Assembly: GCA_963969395.1 (NCBI GenBank) | Contig: OZ017804.1 | Span: forward strand, 2,170,001-2,234,000 | DNA length: 64,000 bases | Direction of reading: 5' to 3' | Source of the DNA: Pseudoscleropodium purum | Lineage: Eukaryota > Streptophyta > Bryopsida > Hypnales > Brachytheciaceae | Shown here: positions 24,010 through 36,061 of the stretch, one piece after another | Numbering within the stretch: position 1 is the stretch's first letter | How the letters are laid out: every line of letters begins with the position of its first letter | The notes under the pieces: generated by a model | Databases searched by the model: none | Told to the model about the DNA's origin: nothing | Seen by the model: the letters and a program-made list of their open reading frames with translations, nothing else | Program-made: the position numbers and the translations under genes

Positions 24010-26550
24010 ATCCATGTGGGATATGTAATTTAAGATTAGCAAATGCTCAACTATCCTTACCTTGTTATTAATAAGTCAAACGCAAGAATTGGGTTCAACG
24101 TACAACTTTAGACCTCATGTAGGCATAGTAGATAACTTTTTTCAAAAAACTTTGAACTAAGAAAAGTTGGTAAATTGAGTTAACTTTCATCTTAAAAAAT
24201 CCTTTTAAGATTTCAAGCCTTCAATCAAAAGTTAGGAAAAAAACTCAAAAAGGGGTTGGAAAGAACATTTTCCTTTACTTTGTGCAACAAGAAGTGCATT
24301 CCAATTCATTATTTCATCCACAAAGTACACTTACTTAGAATCTATAATCTTAGAAGGAAGAGACTTATCACCAAGATACTTTGTCAAAAATGATTTAATT
24401 TATGAACCAATAGGTACATTCTTCATTTTGAATGTGATCTAGAAAGTCATCCATTGCTCACTTTTGGATTGTTTAGCACGTCAAGGATAATGAAAATTGT
24501 GATTTGCAATGAGATTTTATTTATATATTTTGTATTTTAGATGGAAGTGATGAGACCATGATTCTATTAGAAAAAGAGAGTACAAAGAAGACTAAGGTAA
24601 GAGTATTATATAGTTTTAAGTTAGAAGAAAAGGGAGGGACCAAAAGAATAAATTATAATACTGGGAAGGTCAAATCCAACATTTTTTGTTGAATAATTAT
24701 GTACCCTCCAAAAGCCCTTTTGTCTCCTTGGGAGATAATTGAGAATTTGGGTAGGATGATATGATTTCAATTTTTAATTAGGTTATTTGAAAATAGAAAA
24801 AATACACTAGCTTTGTGTGGATGTAATATTTATTTTAATTGGTGAATGGGAGCACAAGTCCAATGACACTAAGCTCAAAATAGAGTTCATCAAGCAAAAC
24901 AAAAATATTTAAAAAATTCAAATTTAAAAAAAAAATTTGGTTCTTGAAGAAAATATTTTAGTGCATGTGGGAAGATTTAATTCATTCTACATGGACTAGT
25001 GATGATAAAGTGATGAAGAGTTCATGTTTTTGGGTAAATGAAAGCATCTTCTTTCAAAAAATAGTTACAAGATTCATTTTTTAACTCAAATTTCAAATAA
25101 ATTAAAAAAAAATTCCATGTGCTTTAGTTTTTTTGCTAGAACAATGTCATTATTGGGATTAATATCTTCTAATTCATTTGAGAATCATAAACCAATTAGT
25201 TTTTATTCCTATCTGGTACCTATTTCTACTTAAACAAACTTTTAAAGGTTGAAAATCAAAGTAGTTGTTTTTCAAATATTTTTTTATACTCTCAACTCAA
25301 TTTCTGAACATAAAAAAATATTTAGGGATTAATATGCAATCTTTGTAATCTTGATTTCAAAGTAGCCTTTTATCCAATAGTAGAAATATGGGCCACGTAG
25401 ACTAGTTTGAAGCCCCATGAAAAGACCCACTTGGCCCACTTTAGTAGATTTGGGTCTTTAGGGACATGCTTCTCAAGTCTACTTGGCCTACCTTTCTACT
25501 AGTGATCTATTTGTTTTTGTTTTTGAAAGAAACCTTATTACTAATTATTGGTGTTCTATCATGATGAATTTTAGAAGTGAACACCTCTCTGTTAGTGGGG
25601 TCAAAGTTCTTTACCTCCCCTTCGACATGCTTTTTCTCCTAACTATGAAACCCAATTAGTAAATAAAATTATTTAGTCTTTTCATCGGAATTTCAATTAG
25701 TTTTGGCTAAATTGCAAATACATGGCAATTGCAAGTAAACATAGCTCAATGACACTCGATAAATTTTTTTGAAAGTCTACTTTTTCCATCAAAAATATAA
25801 TTATGATGACAAATGATTATGAATTTTCTATTCAAGATTTTGTGCTAGGGTGTCCATTGCAAATCTTGATTTTCTAGTATTCAAGGCTCTCAAATACACT
25901 AGATCTTAAAGTAAAAAACACATGAAAAATTCATTTAAGAAAATAAAAGAAGAGGTTTTGAAAAGTTGTAAATTGATTGGAATTATGCACATTTTGCCCT
26001 TTAACCCTCATATTTTTTGGGTGACCAATTATTTAGGTTTGACATGCGAAAAGAGGATTGCAAGACTTCAATTTGATTTCATTGTTTTAATACCCTCATG
26101 ATCAAACATTACAATCTTTCAATTCATAGATCATACTGTTAACTTCTCTTTTCCCATGTGATCCTTAATATATTTGGTTTGAATTTGTATGGATACAATT
26201 AAAACAAATTGATACAACTTACCAAAATGTTGGCTTCCAGTTCAATTTAGAAAAAGTCTCAAGAAGCTCAAAAAAAGCCTTGGGCATTTAGGGGTTAATA
26301 TGCAATAAACTATAGGGATTTGTTCCAACCCCTCTTTGAATTCTGTCTCAAAATTTTTATTAGAGTCTCGGAATCTCAAATGGATTTTTGGAGATGAAAG
26401 CTAGTTTGATTTACCAACTTTCTTTAGTTCAAAGTTTCTTAAAAAAAAGTTATTTTACTATGCCTACATGAGGTTTGCAGTTCTACATTGCACACAATTC
26501 TTGCATTTTGACAATGAGTGCTCAAGCTCTCATCTTCTAATTTGTCCCAT
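24010..26550. mobile_element. Element with ~200-250-bp terminal inverted repeats
   Basis: 24095-24262 is the inverted partner of about 26325-26500: shared pieces include CCTCATGTAGGCATAGTA, ACTTTGAACTAA, AGTTGGTAAAT, CTTTCATCT and GGGGTTGG. Weaker pairing extends out to about 24010 and 26550 (GCAAGAATT, GCTCAA). The interior has no transposase and contains the TTAA fragment at 25770-26294. Confidence 0.7.
25770..26294 (+). mobile_element. TTAA element, CCCCTAAATGCC family, left end missing
   Basis: The right end GCCTTGGGCATTTAGGGG abuts TTAA (26295-26298). The body matches the element at 62692-63266 (ATTCAAGATTTTGTGC, AAATACACTAG, GTAAATTGATTGG, TTTGAATTTGTATGG). The left end is not recognisable. 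Confidence 0.7.
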
Positions 26551-27474
26551 ACCCTTTGAAGATTCACTATGGACAATGAATTTCATCATAAAAACAATCC
26601 CTCCACTCAATGTTAAGAATACATGTGGTAGCATTGAATTGTAGCGAAATCTTTTCCATTACTTGAATTTTCATTACAATTCCTTAGGTTTGGAAAGATG
26701 AATTTTTAATTTTCAGTATCATTCAAATTTAGATTATTTTGGTTATTAGATCAAAATCGGTAATGGGATGTGTGGGGGTAACTTACATGAGGTCCCCTGC
26801 GACAGCTGAATAAAGTAAGTTACCAAGTATGTGGGAACTCCACCTCATTAAGAAGCAATCTCTACAGTTCCGAACCTGAACTGCTTGGAAAAAAAAAATG
26901 ATTTCTTTTTAATGCCGAAGTTTTATCTTAACCACATGCTGTTTGCAAACGCCAGGTGGTAAACGGCCTTAATCATGTTTAATGAGTGTTTTAAATTAGA
27001 GTAACAAGTGTAATATTCTTCAAGCACATATTTTATTGGCTAAAGTTACAACTTGTTTAAACAAACTTTTTTTCACTTAAACCATTAATTATTGAACCAC
27101 ATCTTTATCAAACTTAAAATATCCATAAAAGAGATGGAAACTGCATGTCATTCTTTGATAATAACATCTATTTAATTGCTTGCCCAAATAAAATGACTTG
27201 TACGCTCTATGAAAATGTGTGGAACATGAGCGCAAATGGAAAAATGCTAAGGTCTTGTTGATGTCAAAATTGGATGATTGATGGCATTGGGTTGTTCTAC
27301 ATTACATTCAATACTTGTTTTGATTGTAAGAGTTATAATCAATTTTCTCAAACCTTTGGCACTTAGCCATTCACTTAATTTTCAAAATAACAAACCTTTT
27401 ATTGCAATGCATTACAAGTTGATCTCACAATAATACTTATCAACATTAAGTTGTTTCAATATATAGTATATACA

Positions 27475-27715
27475 CCCTAAATCACACTTTGCCAAAAATT
27501 GCCATCATTACTTTGTACCATCACTTTGTGTATCATTTCTAGAATCAATGTGTACGTATATTGAAGAAACGATTTTAGAACATCTACAGAAAAACCTTGA
27601 CCCTTTATAACTTTTATATATGGTATCCAAATGTCACATTCTTTCATGCATTAGAAATTTAAAACCTCCAACAAGACAATATGAAATTTTGACTAGTTTA
27701 ATAATAGTAACTAAG
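27475..27715 (-). repeat. Solitary copy of the ~170-bp repeat
   Basis: On the minus strand it follows the unit of the 10996-11660 array, with AATTTCATATTGTCTTGTTGG, ATACCATATATAAAAGTTAT and TTTCTTCAATATACGTACAC in the same order. Confidence 0.7.
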
Positions 27716-28593
27716 GTTAAATACCTTGCTTGCAAGGTGTAGCTATTTCCAACCAAGGCTGGAACAAATTTCTAACCTAAGTGAATTTTGAATGTTTTTC
27801 TTTCTCCTTATCAAGGTTGGAACTAATAAGGTGATGATAAATGTCCCAAAGTGCATGGGAAGTAGTAAACAAGAAAGTAGAAAGTAGTGAGCAAGAAAGT
27901 AGTTCCTAAATGATTGGAATTGGAATAGTCTAGACATTGTCTTTGGGTTTTGAGCATTTTAGGCTCCTCAAATTCATAGTAATTTCAATTTTGAGAACAA
28001 AACTATGGAAAATTTGCAATCCCTATATTTCCTATCTTTCTATATAGGAAAAATTTGCATCACTTCATACTGCTCATGATTTGTTGTAGAATCGCTTACA
28101 TAATTGGCTATAGGTGGTTTGACCTTAAGCACAATAGCAACAAGTGTTAGTTTTGGAGGTATCCACCTTAGCACCACTTTATAGTAATCGTAATTGTGAG
28201 TTTCATGTGAGCAAACTCTGAAAAAAGTAGTTTAGATTAGTTTTGTGCCATTATAGCAATGCTATAGTTGTGACTCTGAATAAAAATTAATCTTCGGCAC
28301 GAAATCCACATTGTTGTGCAACCATAATACATCAAGGCCTGTGGAGATCAAACTTGCAATATATTGCATAGGTCTTTATGATTTGGGGGTTGTAGAGGCT
28401 ACTTAGGGCATCCTCAATGCACAAATGGTATGTGGCCTTTTCAAAAGCATGGTACAATGTCTTATTGTATGTCCTTACTTTCAAGTGCTTAATGCAAGCT
28501 TTATCCTGCTTTTGTAAAATCTTGCTAGGTCTTGACTGAAGTTCTCAACTTTCCATTCCAATCACAAAGAGACTTTTTTTTGGACATTACTAA

Positions 28594-29014
28594 GAGCATT
28601 CCCACCTGTCTTGCAAAATGGATGATTTGTCTAGCCAAGACTTGCAAAACCGATGAACTTCTTAAGAGGCCGGCTTCAAAACTTCGTGATTGTAAAACAT
28701 GATTGTTTTGCAAGCTAGAGCCTGGATTGCAAACCATGTAGGACAAGATATCCTCCAACATCAACCCACAAACCAATCCAATGTGGCAAGAAACTTGGAG
28801 TATATCCTTGCAATTAAACAGAGAGCTCGATGGGATTGAAAGAAAGTCATTAATCTTGTAAGTTGTTTGGTAAAAAGTCAACATGCTTTTGACTTCTTAA
28901 CAAATTTAGGGATAGGATTGTCCAATTTTCTACAACTTGGAAAGTGAATGCCCCCCCCTCCCCCATTTTGCAAGCCACACCATTACTTGTTTTGCAAGCC
29001 AGGTGGGGATGCTC
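28594..29014. mobile_element. Tourist-like MITE, 421 bp
   Basis: The ends are GAGCATTCCCACCTGTCTTG and, inverted, GAGCATCCCCACCTGGCTTG, with pairing continuing through CAAAA. TAA flanks both sides (28591-28593 and 29015-29017). Same family as 4188-4443 at the termini, different interior. Open frames across it are antisense chance products. Confidence 0.85.
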
Positions 29015-29017
29015 TAA

Positions 29018-31112
29018 GGTTAATCTACTTTTGCTATTCCCTCTTTGGCTTGGGATGGCCATAATTATATTGTTAGAGGTTTGGTAGCTTACTTAGGAAG
29101 CGCAACATAAACAAAAATGTCGTGTGGGTCTAAGAAATTGTAGAGATCTCCAAATTGGTGAGCCTCCTGTAGGCTGCATTAGACCAGCATTTTTTCTTCT
29201 TTACATGATTCCATTGTCCAAGTACAGTTAGAGTGTCTGGTTATCTTTTGGATTGAGGATGCCTTTATACATCCACACACCACTTGGTTCAGTTTTCCCA
29301 TCTTCTTAGCGGTTGATCAACCTCGATGTCTTGATGGTGTTTTTCAGCTTCACTGGGATTGGAGCGCCTTCTAGATCATTATGTGGTGGCTATGTTTGAG
29401 TTTGAGCTTCGGGCTACCGCTCTGAGAAATCAAAGCAATTCCAAAACGCAACTAATTTGCTGTATGATTGAGCTTCCTACTACAAATCCTCATGGAGTTC
29501 AAGGCTATGTTGTGGGCATGCCAATGTCTGGGCTGCCTTACCAACCAACTTACAAAGTGGGTCCAAGTCCGGTTGTTGAATTGTCAATGTTCCTTTCCAT
29601 TGCCAAGGCCTCACTTATGATTTGTTCAAGGAGGTGAGGTAAATTGCACAATAGTGATTGATGGGTGGCACAAATAAATCGTCCCCTCTTTCAAGCAAAT
29701 GGATGATTTAGCATCATTTATAAATGTACTTGAGGTTGCGATCATCTAGAGTTTTAAGGCACCAACGATTGAATCATGTGATATTGAATAAAAATAGAGT
29801 AGTTCGAAGAAGTGATTGATTTAAATTACATAAAGATTTGTTTCATGTTTTATTCCAGCAGTTCTCTGATGAATGAAACACGATAGTGACACAAGGCCTG
29901 TGTGAACGAGACCATGAGCATGATGTGTTAGTCAATCTATGAGTAAGATTGGGCAAACATTCCTGTGGAGATCTCTGTAAGTGAGAAAGGTTGAATATAG
30001 TCAAATATGTAGAGACAAGCTAAGCTCAATGCACACTACATTTTCCAACCATACAATGCTACAAAAGAAATGAAATTGTCTCCATCAATCTATTTCATTT
30101 GTTTCATAAAAACATAATAGAGAAACAATCCCCATCACACGATGAGCATTCTTAGCTAGTATGTAAGGTCGTCCCCTAGCATTCCCAGAAGTGGCTAAAT
30201 TTTGCCCAGAAACTAAAAAAAGAAAACTTGAGCTAAACATACATGGCAGAAAATGAAGTGAATTTGAAGATTTGAGCAAATTTGCAAGTATTCATCCAAC
30301 TCACTTAGCAAAATGGAGTATTCATTCTGGGCAAAACTAGCATTCATCCACTATGTGGCGGCTTCATCATTTGTGGAGATTTGATCTCAACCATCTGCCT
30401 GTAGCCTTGATGTCTCCATTCTAAACGTCCAATTAGCACGGGGTTAGGGTTAACTTTGGCGGCATCTATTTAGCAACACCATCTCCCTCTTCCACCTTGT
30501 TTTTTGCACTGGCTTTATTAGTTTGCTAAGCAAACTTAGCAAAGGTTCAAAGAATAATGGCTGCTTAAGATAATCTTTTTTCAAATCAAGAATTATGCTC
30601 CCTGTTGTAAATGCTATTGTGGGAAGAATTTTGAAAATCCATGAATGCTGATTCCTATGCTTCGTGTTCTGAATTCCAATGTCATTGCACCGGCAAATGA
30701 AAATTGCTTTGCGGTTTAGTAAGTGCCACTGCTTGCAAGCTACAAGTTCTGGGAGATTGTGAATCTATTTCATTCACTACTTTTGTGGAAGTAGAGGCTC
30801 AACTTCAATGAAGACTTGGGGTGGTTGTTTGATTGTTGGCAAATGGTCGTTTTACTGGTTTGTGAAGTGCAATAATGAATGTTTTTGTTGACAAAGAATG
30901 CATCATATATATTCCAGTTTGCTCACATTGCTTATCACTTGATTGCTTGCATTATTCTCATTACTTGCATTGCTTCTCACTTGATGCATTGCATTGCTCG
31001 CATTGCTTTTCACTTGATTGATTTGACTTTCAAACCTCGGTTTCAGAGTTGGATTGTTTGTCTTGGCCTTCTAGGGACTTGAGGTGTAGGTTTTCTAATC
31101 AGATGCTCAAGA
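29018..31112. other. Intergenic DNA with a short minisatellite
   Basis: No gene recognised. A 92-codon frame (29359-29637) has no known motif. 30930-31022 is a degenerate repeat of CATTGCTTxTCACTTGATTG. Confidence 0.45.
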
Positions 31113-33785
31113 ATGGCACCTCGCTTGAAGCTGCCTGAAAATTTTTGGGTGCAGACCTTTTGGTCTTTGCGCAACAATTGTGGTGTGAGAGAATTGTTGC
31201 TACCAAGGGAATTTTTGGCAGGTGCCATGGCAACTACTTTGATCAATCTTTCTTTTGGCATGGATGATGACATGATTGAGGTCAAGCATGTATTCAAGAC
31301 TCATCTTTTCGATTCATTGGTTGTCTCTATACAATTGAAGTGTCCATTTGAAACTATGGTGATATCGCCTAATGAAGGGAATGGTGGCGAGGAGATGTCC
31401 AAACTGAGGGTGCTCAAAAAGCAAGTTGCAAAGACTGCACGTTCTTCTGCACCAAAGAAAAAGAAAGTGTTGCCAAGCACGGTGACACAGAGGTGGCAAT
31501 CAATGTGGGCCTATAAGTATACATAGACTGAAGGGGAGTTTGACACCAAAAGCGACTTAGTGAGGGTCATCTGTTGATGTTGCAGTACAATTTCAAGCAT
31601 GCAGGAGGTAATTGTGGCAAAGGGTGATAATTTAGAGAAGCATGAGGGGAAGAAGGTGTGCAAGGAGGATGGAGTGCCTTTCTTTCATCTGAAGAAAGGC
31701 GAGATCTTCACAAAGCTTGACTACAAACACTTGGTGAATTCGAAGTTGTCGGCTAGTTGGTAGCAGTGTGCATTGGTGGTAGACCAACTTGTTGTTGGTT
31801 TCAATAAGGAACTCAAGCAAAAGGGAGTGCAATTCTCAACCTTGTTTCAAGTCTTGAGTCATGGTCCGGCCATGTGCGATTATGAATGTGAGTAGTATTT
31901 ACTAAAATACCTTAAGGTAAAGAATTTATCCAAGAAACATTGGTGTAAGACCAGAGGTTGGGAGATGAATGAACACATTCACTAGGTGGTGTTATCGGCT
32001 CTAAAGGTTGTGGTTCAATCTACACAATTCATTTTGATCAATGCAAACGAAGTCATGACAATTGACAATTTGTGTTGGTTGGGTGTGCATATTTATGCAA
32101 TGTCGTCGTGGGAAAGGGTCTTGTACCTTTTGCATTTGTCTTGTGTCTTTGACGGGGGTACAACAGAGCAATTGAAAATGCCATTATGTTATCTTTGATG
32201 GGAGAGGGAAGGTTGAGTCGACAAGAAATAGCTTCAAAAGTTGTTTGCTTCAGCGTCGATAGTGTCAGTACCTTCCAAGGAGTGAAGACTAGTGTGACCA
32301 CCCGAATTAGGGAAAAATGGGCACCTTTCACTATTAGTGCCAGCTATGCTAGTCACCAAATTAACCTTGTGGTAGAAACATTGTCCAATTATCCGCTCAT
32401 TTCCTAATTGGAAGGACTGTTCCAATCTGTGTACTCTTACTTTTGCCATAGTTACAAATGGCAGTTTGAGCTTCAAAAACTAGTTGATCTCATGGAAACT
32501 AAGGCCAAGAAAATGCTGAGAAACGTAAAGACATATTGGATATCCGTTAGGAGTCCAATGTAGCGAGTGATGACTGAATATAGAACTTTGCTTGTGAAAA
32601 TGGGCTTAGACATGCCTCTTGTTGCCCATAAAGGCAAATTAGTTGCCGTTGGGAACTTCAATTGCCTCAGTGACATTGAGGTATTTCTTTTGTTTGCATG
32701 CTTTATACCGATGTTGAATGCCGTCCATTGCCTGATCAAACTATCGCAAGCTTGTGATATCTTTATCTGTGATTTTCTGCAAGCCATCAAAGTTTGTCAA
32801 CATGGCAGGATGTTCATTGATCCTAAATTGACATATGGTACTGTTGAATTTTCTTAATACAATGAGCTAGTTCACTTGAGAAGTGCTGACATACCATTGG
32901 AGTGGAGACCTCTAGAGGGTGCAAGCAGGATTTCTCACCTAGTGTTCAATTGTGGTATCACTATAGTGTATACCCGTTGCCATGACCAATAGATAGGGAA
33001 TCACATTTTGGGACTGAAGAGGACTACAACTGTGTACAAGACAATGTAGAGTGGCAATTTGCAAGTATGGCTTCTTTTTCCCAATTTCACTTCTTATTTT
33101 TAGTTTGCATTCTTGTTTAGTTTCCATTTTTTTTGTTTCCTTGTTTGAATTCTTGTTTTCATCTTTTTCTAACTTTATCTTTTCTTCATCTTCTTATTTG
33201 GTGGCTATAGAGATAACTCAATCACTTTGTGATGAACTAGACCGGAGGTTCCTTCAACAAATACCATTTGATGCTTTTGGGATAATTTATCCCCAATACT
33301 AGAAACAAAATGGAGCTGATGGCAGTTTCCCAAAACACTTAGCTATGTTGAAAGAGTTTTATTGTCAAGCCAAGATTCTTGAGACGCCTTTCAATGAGGA
33401 AGATAAGGCTTACATAGTGCCTTAGATGCTACCAGCAACAAACTTAGACAATCAGCAAGCCTTGTTTAAAATGACAAGGAAGTCCAATGCAAATGCAGCA
33501 TGTGCACCGCCTTTTATACTGAATCCATTGATCAAACTATGGAGAAATCTGTCGCAGTCATAACATTTATGGAGCTTGATATCTGAGTTCTTTAAGGTTG
33601 TTGAGATTGGATGTTGCCTTGTCTTGAGCTCTGTGGAAGATGAGCAGTGTTTTAGCACCTTGAAGTTCTTGAAAAGCTGTCAAAGGAATTGCCTTGATAA
33701 ACATTTGCTACTTGTGGTCCGCATGTTTGGACAAAAGTATTACTCATTGGAGAATTTTCCTTATAATAAGGCCATGGATTCTTGA
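31113..33785 (+). pseudogene. Broken hAT-superfamily transposase (ZNF862-like)
   Basis: Consecutive open fragments follow the order of a long hAT transposase. From about residue level: KKKKVLPSTVTQRWQSMWA near 31450; KHWCKTRGW near 31940; the catalytic-region block DNLCWLGVHIYAMSSWERV near 32070; VVCFSVDSVSTFQGVKT then KWAPF and SHQINLVVETLS near 32235-32385; RVMTEYRTLLVKMG near 32560; and the C-terminal hAT dimerisation motif SVEDEQCFSTLKFLKS near 33610. It carries many in-frame stops (31524, 31563, 31761, 32404) and a frameshift near 32190 where the frame changes after TTEQLKMP. A T-rich stretch at 33065-33210 with GT and AG ends may be a true intron. No intact protein can be made. Element ends were not found. 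Confidence 0.85.
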
Positions 33786-36061
33786 AAAAAAGGCTATGAA
33801 GGTAGGCCGGCATAGAGACGTGTAGTCAACCACTTGTCATTAATATCCTCATGTTTCGAGATGCTTTAGTTTTCATGAGGTAAAGCCAGTTTTGCACCTC
33901 ACATTTCACTCTCTTTCCTTGACATTGAAATTGGGTGGAGTCCCAATGGAATTCAAGCGGGAGACATGAGGGTTGTGGGCTCTGAATTGGGTTGTCCAGC
34001 AATGCTCGAGAGACAACACCAAATCAGTCATAGACTCACAAGACGAGTGGAGGGGGCTACTGGGCGGGAGTTAGGACTCACAGGAGTCACATGTCGATTA
34101 GATTTCTCATGGAGGTCCAGTAATCCAAGGCAATTTACCTTGAGGGTTCTAACTTTTGTTTTCACTAATGTTCTTTCTTTCTTTGTGTAATGTTGTTTGT
34201 TTGTGTGCAGGATACTAACACTACACATGGGCAATCTTGCAATTTTGCAAGAAGAGTTCAATTCCTTGTTAGTGATAATTTCTAATTTTTAGTGTATGAA
34301 ATTATGAATTGAAATTTGAAAACAATGTGTATATTAACTTGCCATTCACTTTGCCATTTGCTTTGCCATTGTCTTTTGTTTTTTAATTAGCAAATTTACA
34401 CACCATTAAATTTTGTACGAAGCAAATTCATACACTAAGAACTATAAGAAAGAGCAAATTCACACACTACAAATAACCAAAAATAGCATCAACAATCTAC
34501 TGAAATGTCTTGGGTGTCGCAAACATGACTTTATTAAGGCAAACCAAAATTATCTTTAATTCTACTTAAACAATTCAAAATTAGTTGCCTGGTTTTACCA
34601 CGGAAATAGGTGTTCGCAGATATAGCCACCCTTATTGTCATGGAATTAGCCTTCTGATTAATTTTGCCAAAGCCATTCCAAGATCGGTAGTCGTCACCAT
34701 CGAGGCGTCCACCCGATGACCTTCCTCCCTCTTAAAGGCTGTCAGATTCTCATTACCACTCTCACCATCTCTCAAGCCGATCAGCTTGTTTTCCTCTCCC
34801 ATGCTTGCATCTCACTGACACTACACGACTTCTAGAGCCATGTAAGTTTCTAATTCAAGATTGACACTATCAGTCTTAAATTCACATTATGTGACGAGAT
34901 TGAGATTAGGCGAACACATGCAACAAACTACATAAACCACTCCCAAGAAATTCCCTGTTCATTTCTTGGGAATCTTTTGCAACGTAATGTCCAATTGTGT
35001 GGGTTTTCTTGCATAATTGGGCATTACGGATTACTCATCCAACTTCAATTTCTCATCCTTTTGCTTGTGATCTACGTCAGGCAATGGCTCCTCGTTATCA
35101 AGCGTTTTGAGAAAGAACAGGCCTCGTCATTAAGCTCCACCCTCCTCATTGGCCCGTTATTTCCCAAAACACCCTCCTCCTTGGGCATTGCCCTATATAT
35201 AATATTAGTGTGTAAGTATTAATCATAGATAGCTAATATATTTGTTATATATTATGGAATTGAGCTGGGATTTATTATAAGAATTTCATAATTAAATCTC
35301 AAGTTTTAGCCTTTTTGTTCACTTGTGAGTAAAAAGTCTATGTAAAAGACTAAGATTTATAATATCTAGAAACATAAATGAAATTAGAAAATCTAGAGAC
35401 ACAAAGCTTGCTACTATTACTATTACACTGTACTTGAGATGTCAATGGTAATGAAATCTCTATAAGTCTGAATGTCAAAAATCAGTAGAACTACAAAATC
35501 CTAGGGCAAAACCATAGTCAAAAATACATTGAGTGAGGGTACCAAATTCTATGTTATATCATGATTTAAGGTAGAAGTACCTATTTCGGATAACATTAAG
35601 CATTTCAGATTGGATGATGTGAGAAAGTCATGGGGAATTGAGTTTAGTGTGTGCAAAAATAAGGTTGTGGAAGAATGCTAGAAAAAAAAAAAAAAACTTC
35701 TATAAGAATGAATATTTTGTTGCATATAAAAGTGGATTTTGCACCTAGACCCATTTCAATTTCATAAGTTCACCTATTGTGGTTAGCTTTAGCACTTCTC
35801 CCTAGGCCAAGAGGGAAGAGAGATGAATAGATAAGAAGGTACAAACCAAGAATCTTTTTCAATAACCATTGCATCCAATTGTTGTTCACAATAGGTTAGC
35901 CTACGAAGCAATTACAAGGGGCACGTCCAAAGTAGGTACTTCTACCTTATACAAACTATGTTCTTTGTTACTCTTTCATAAAATGCAAAGGAAATAATTA
36001 TGTGTAAATAGTAAAACATCCTTATATAGCCCCTAGTATCAAGCCACCTGGGAGTTTATAA
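33786..36061. other. No recognised gene
   Basis: 33786-34260 may be the tail of the hAT element. The remainder is AT-rich, with a slightly GC-richer patch at 34680-35220 that has no recognisable coding motif. Confidence 0.4.

Noticed and set aside
23573..26990. Inverted similarity between GTACGTTCCCACCT... and AGGTGGTAAACGGCC...
   Set aside because: Order of motifs does not agree when inverted; likely chance.
29359..29637. 92-codon plus frame with moderately complex composition
   Set aside because: No motif recognised and no splice or start evidence.
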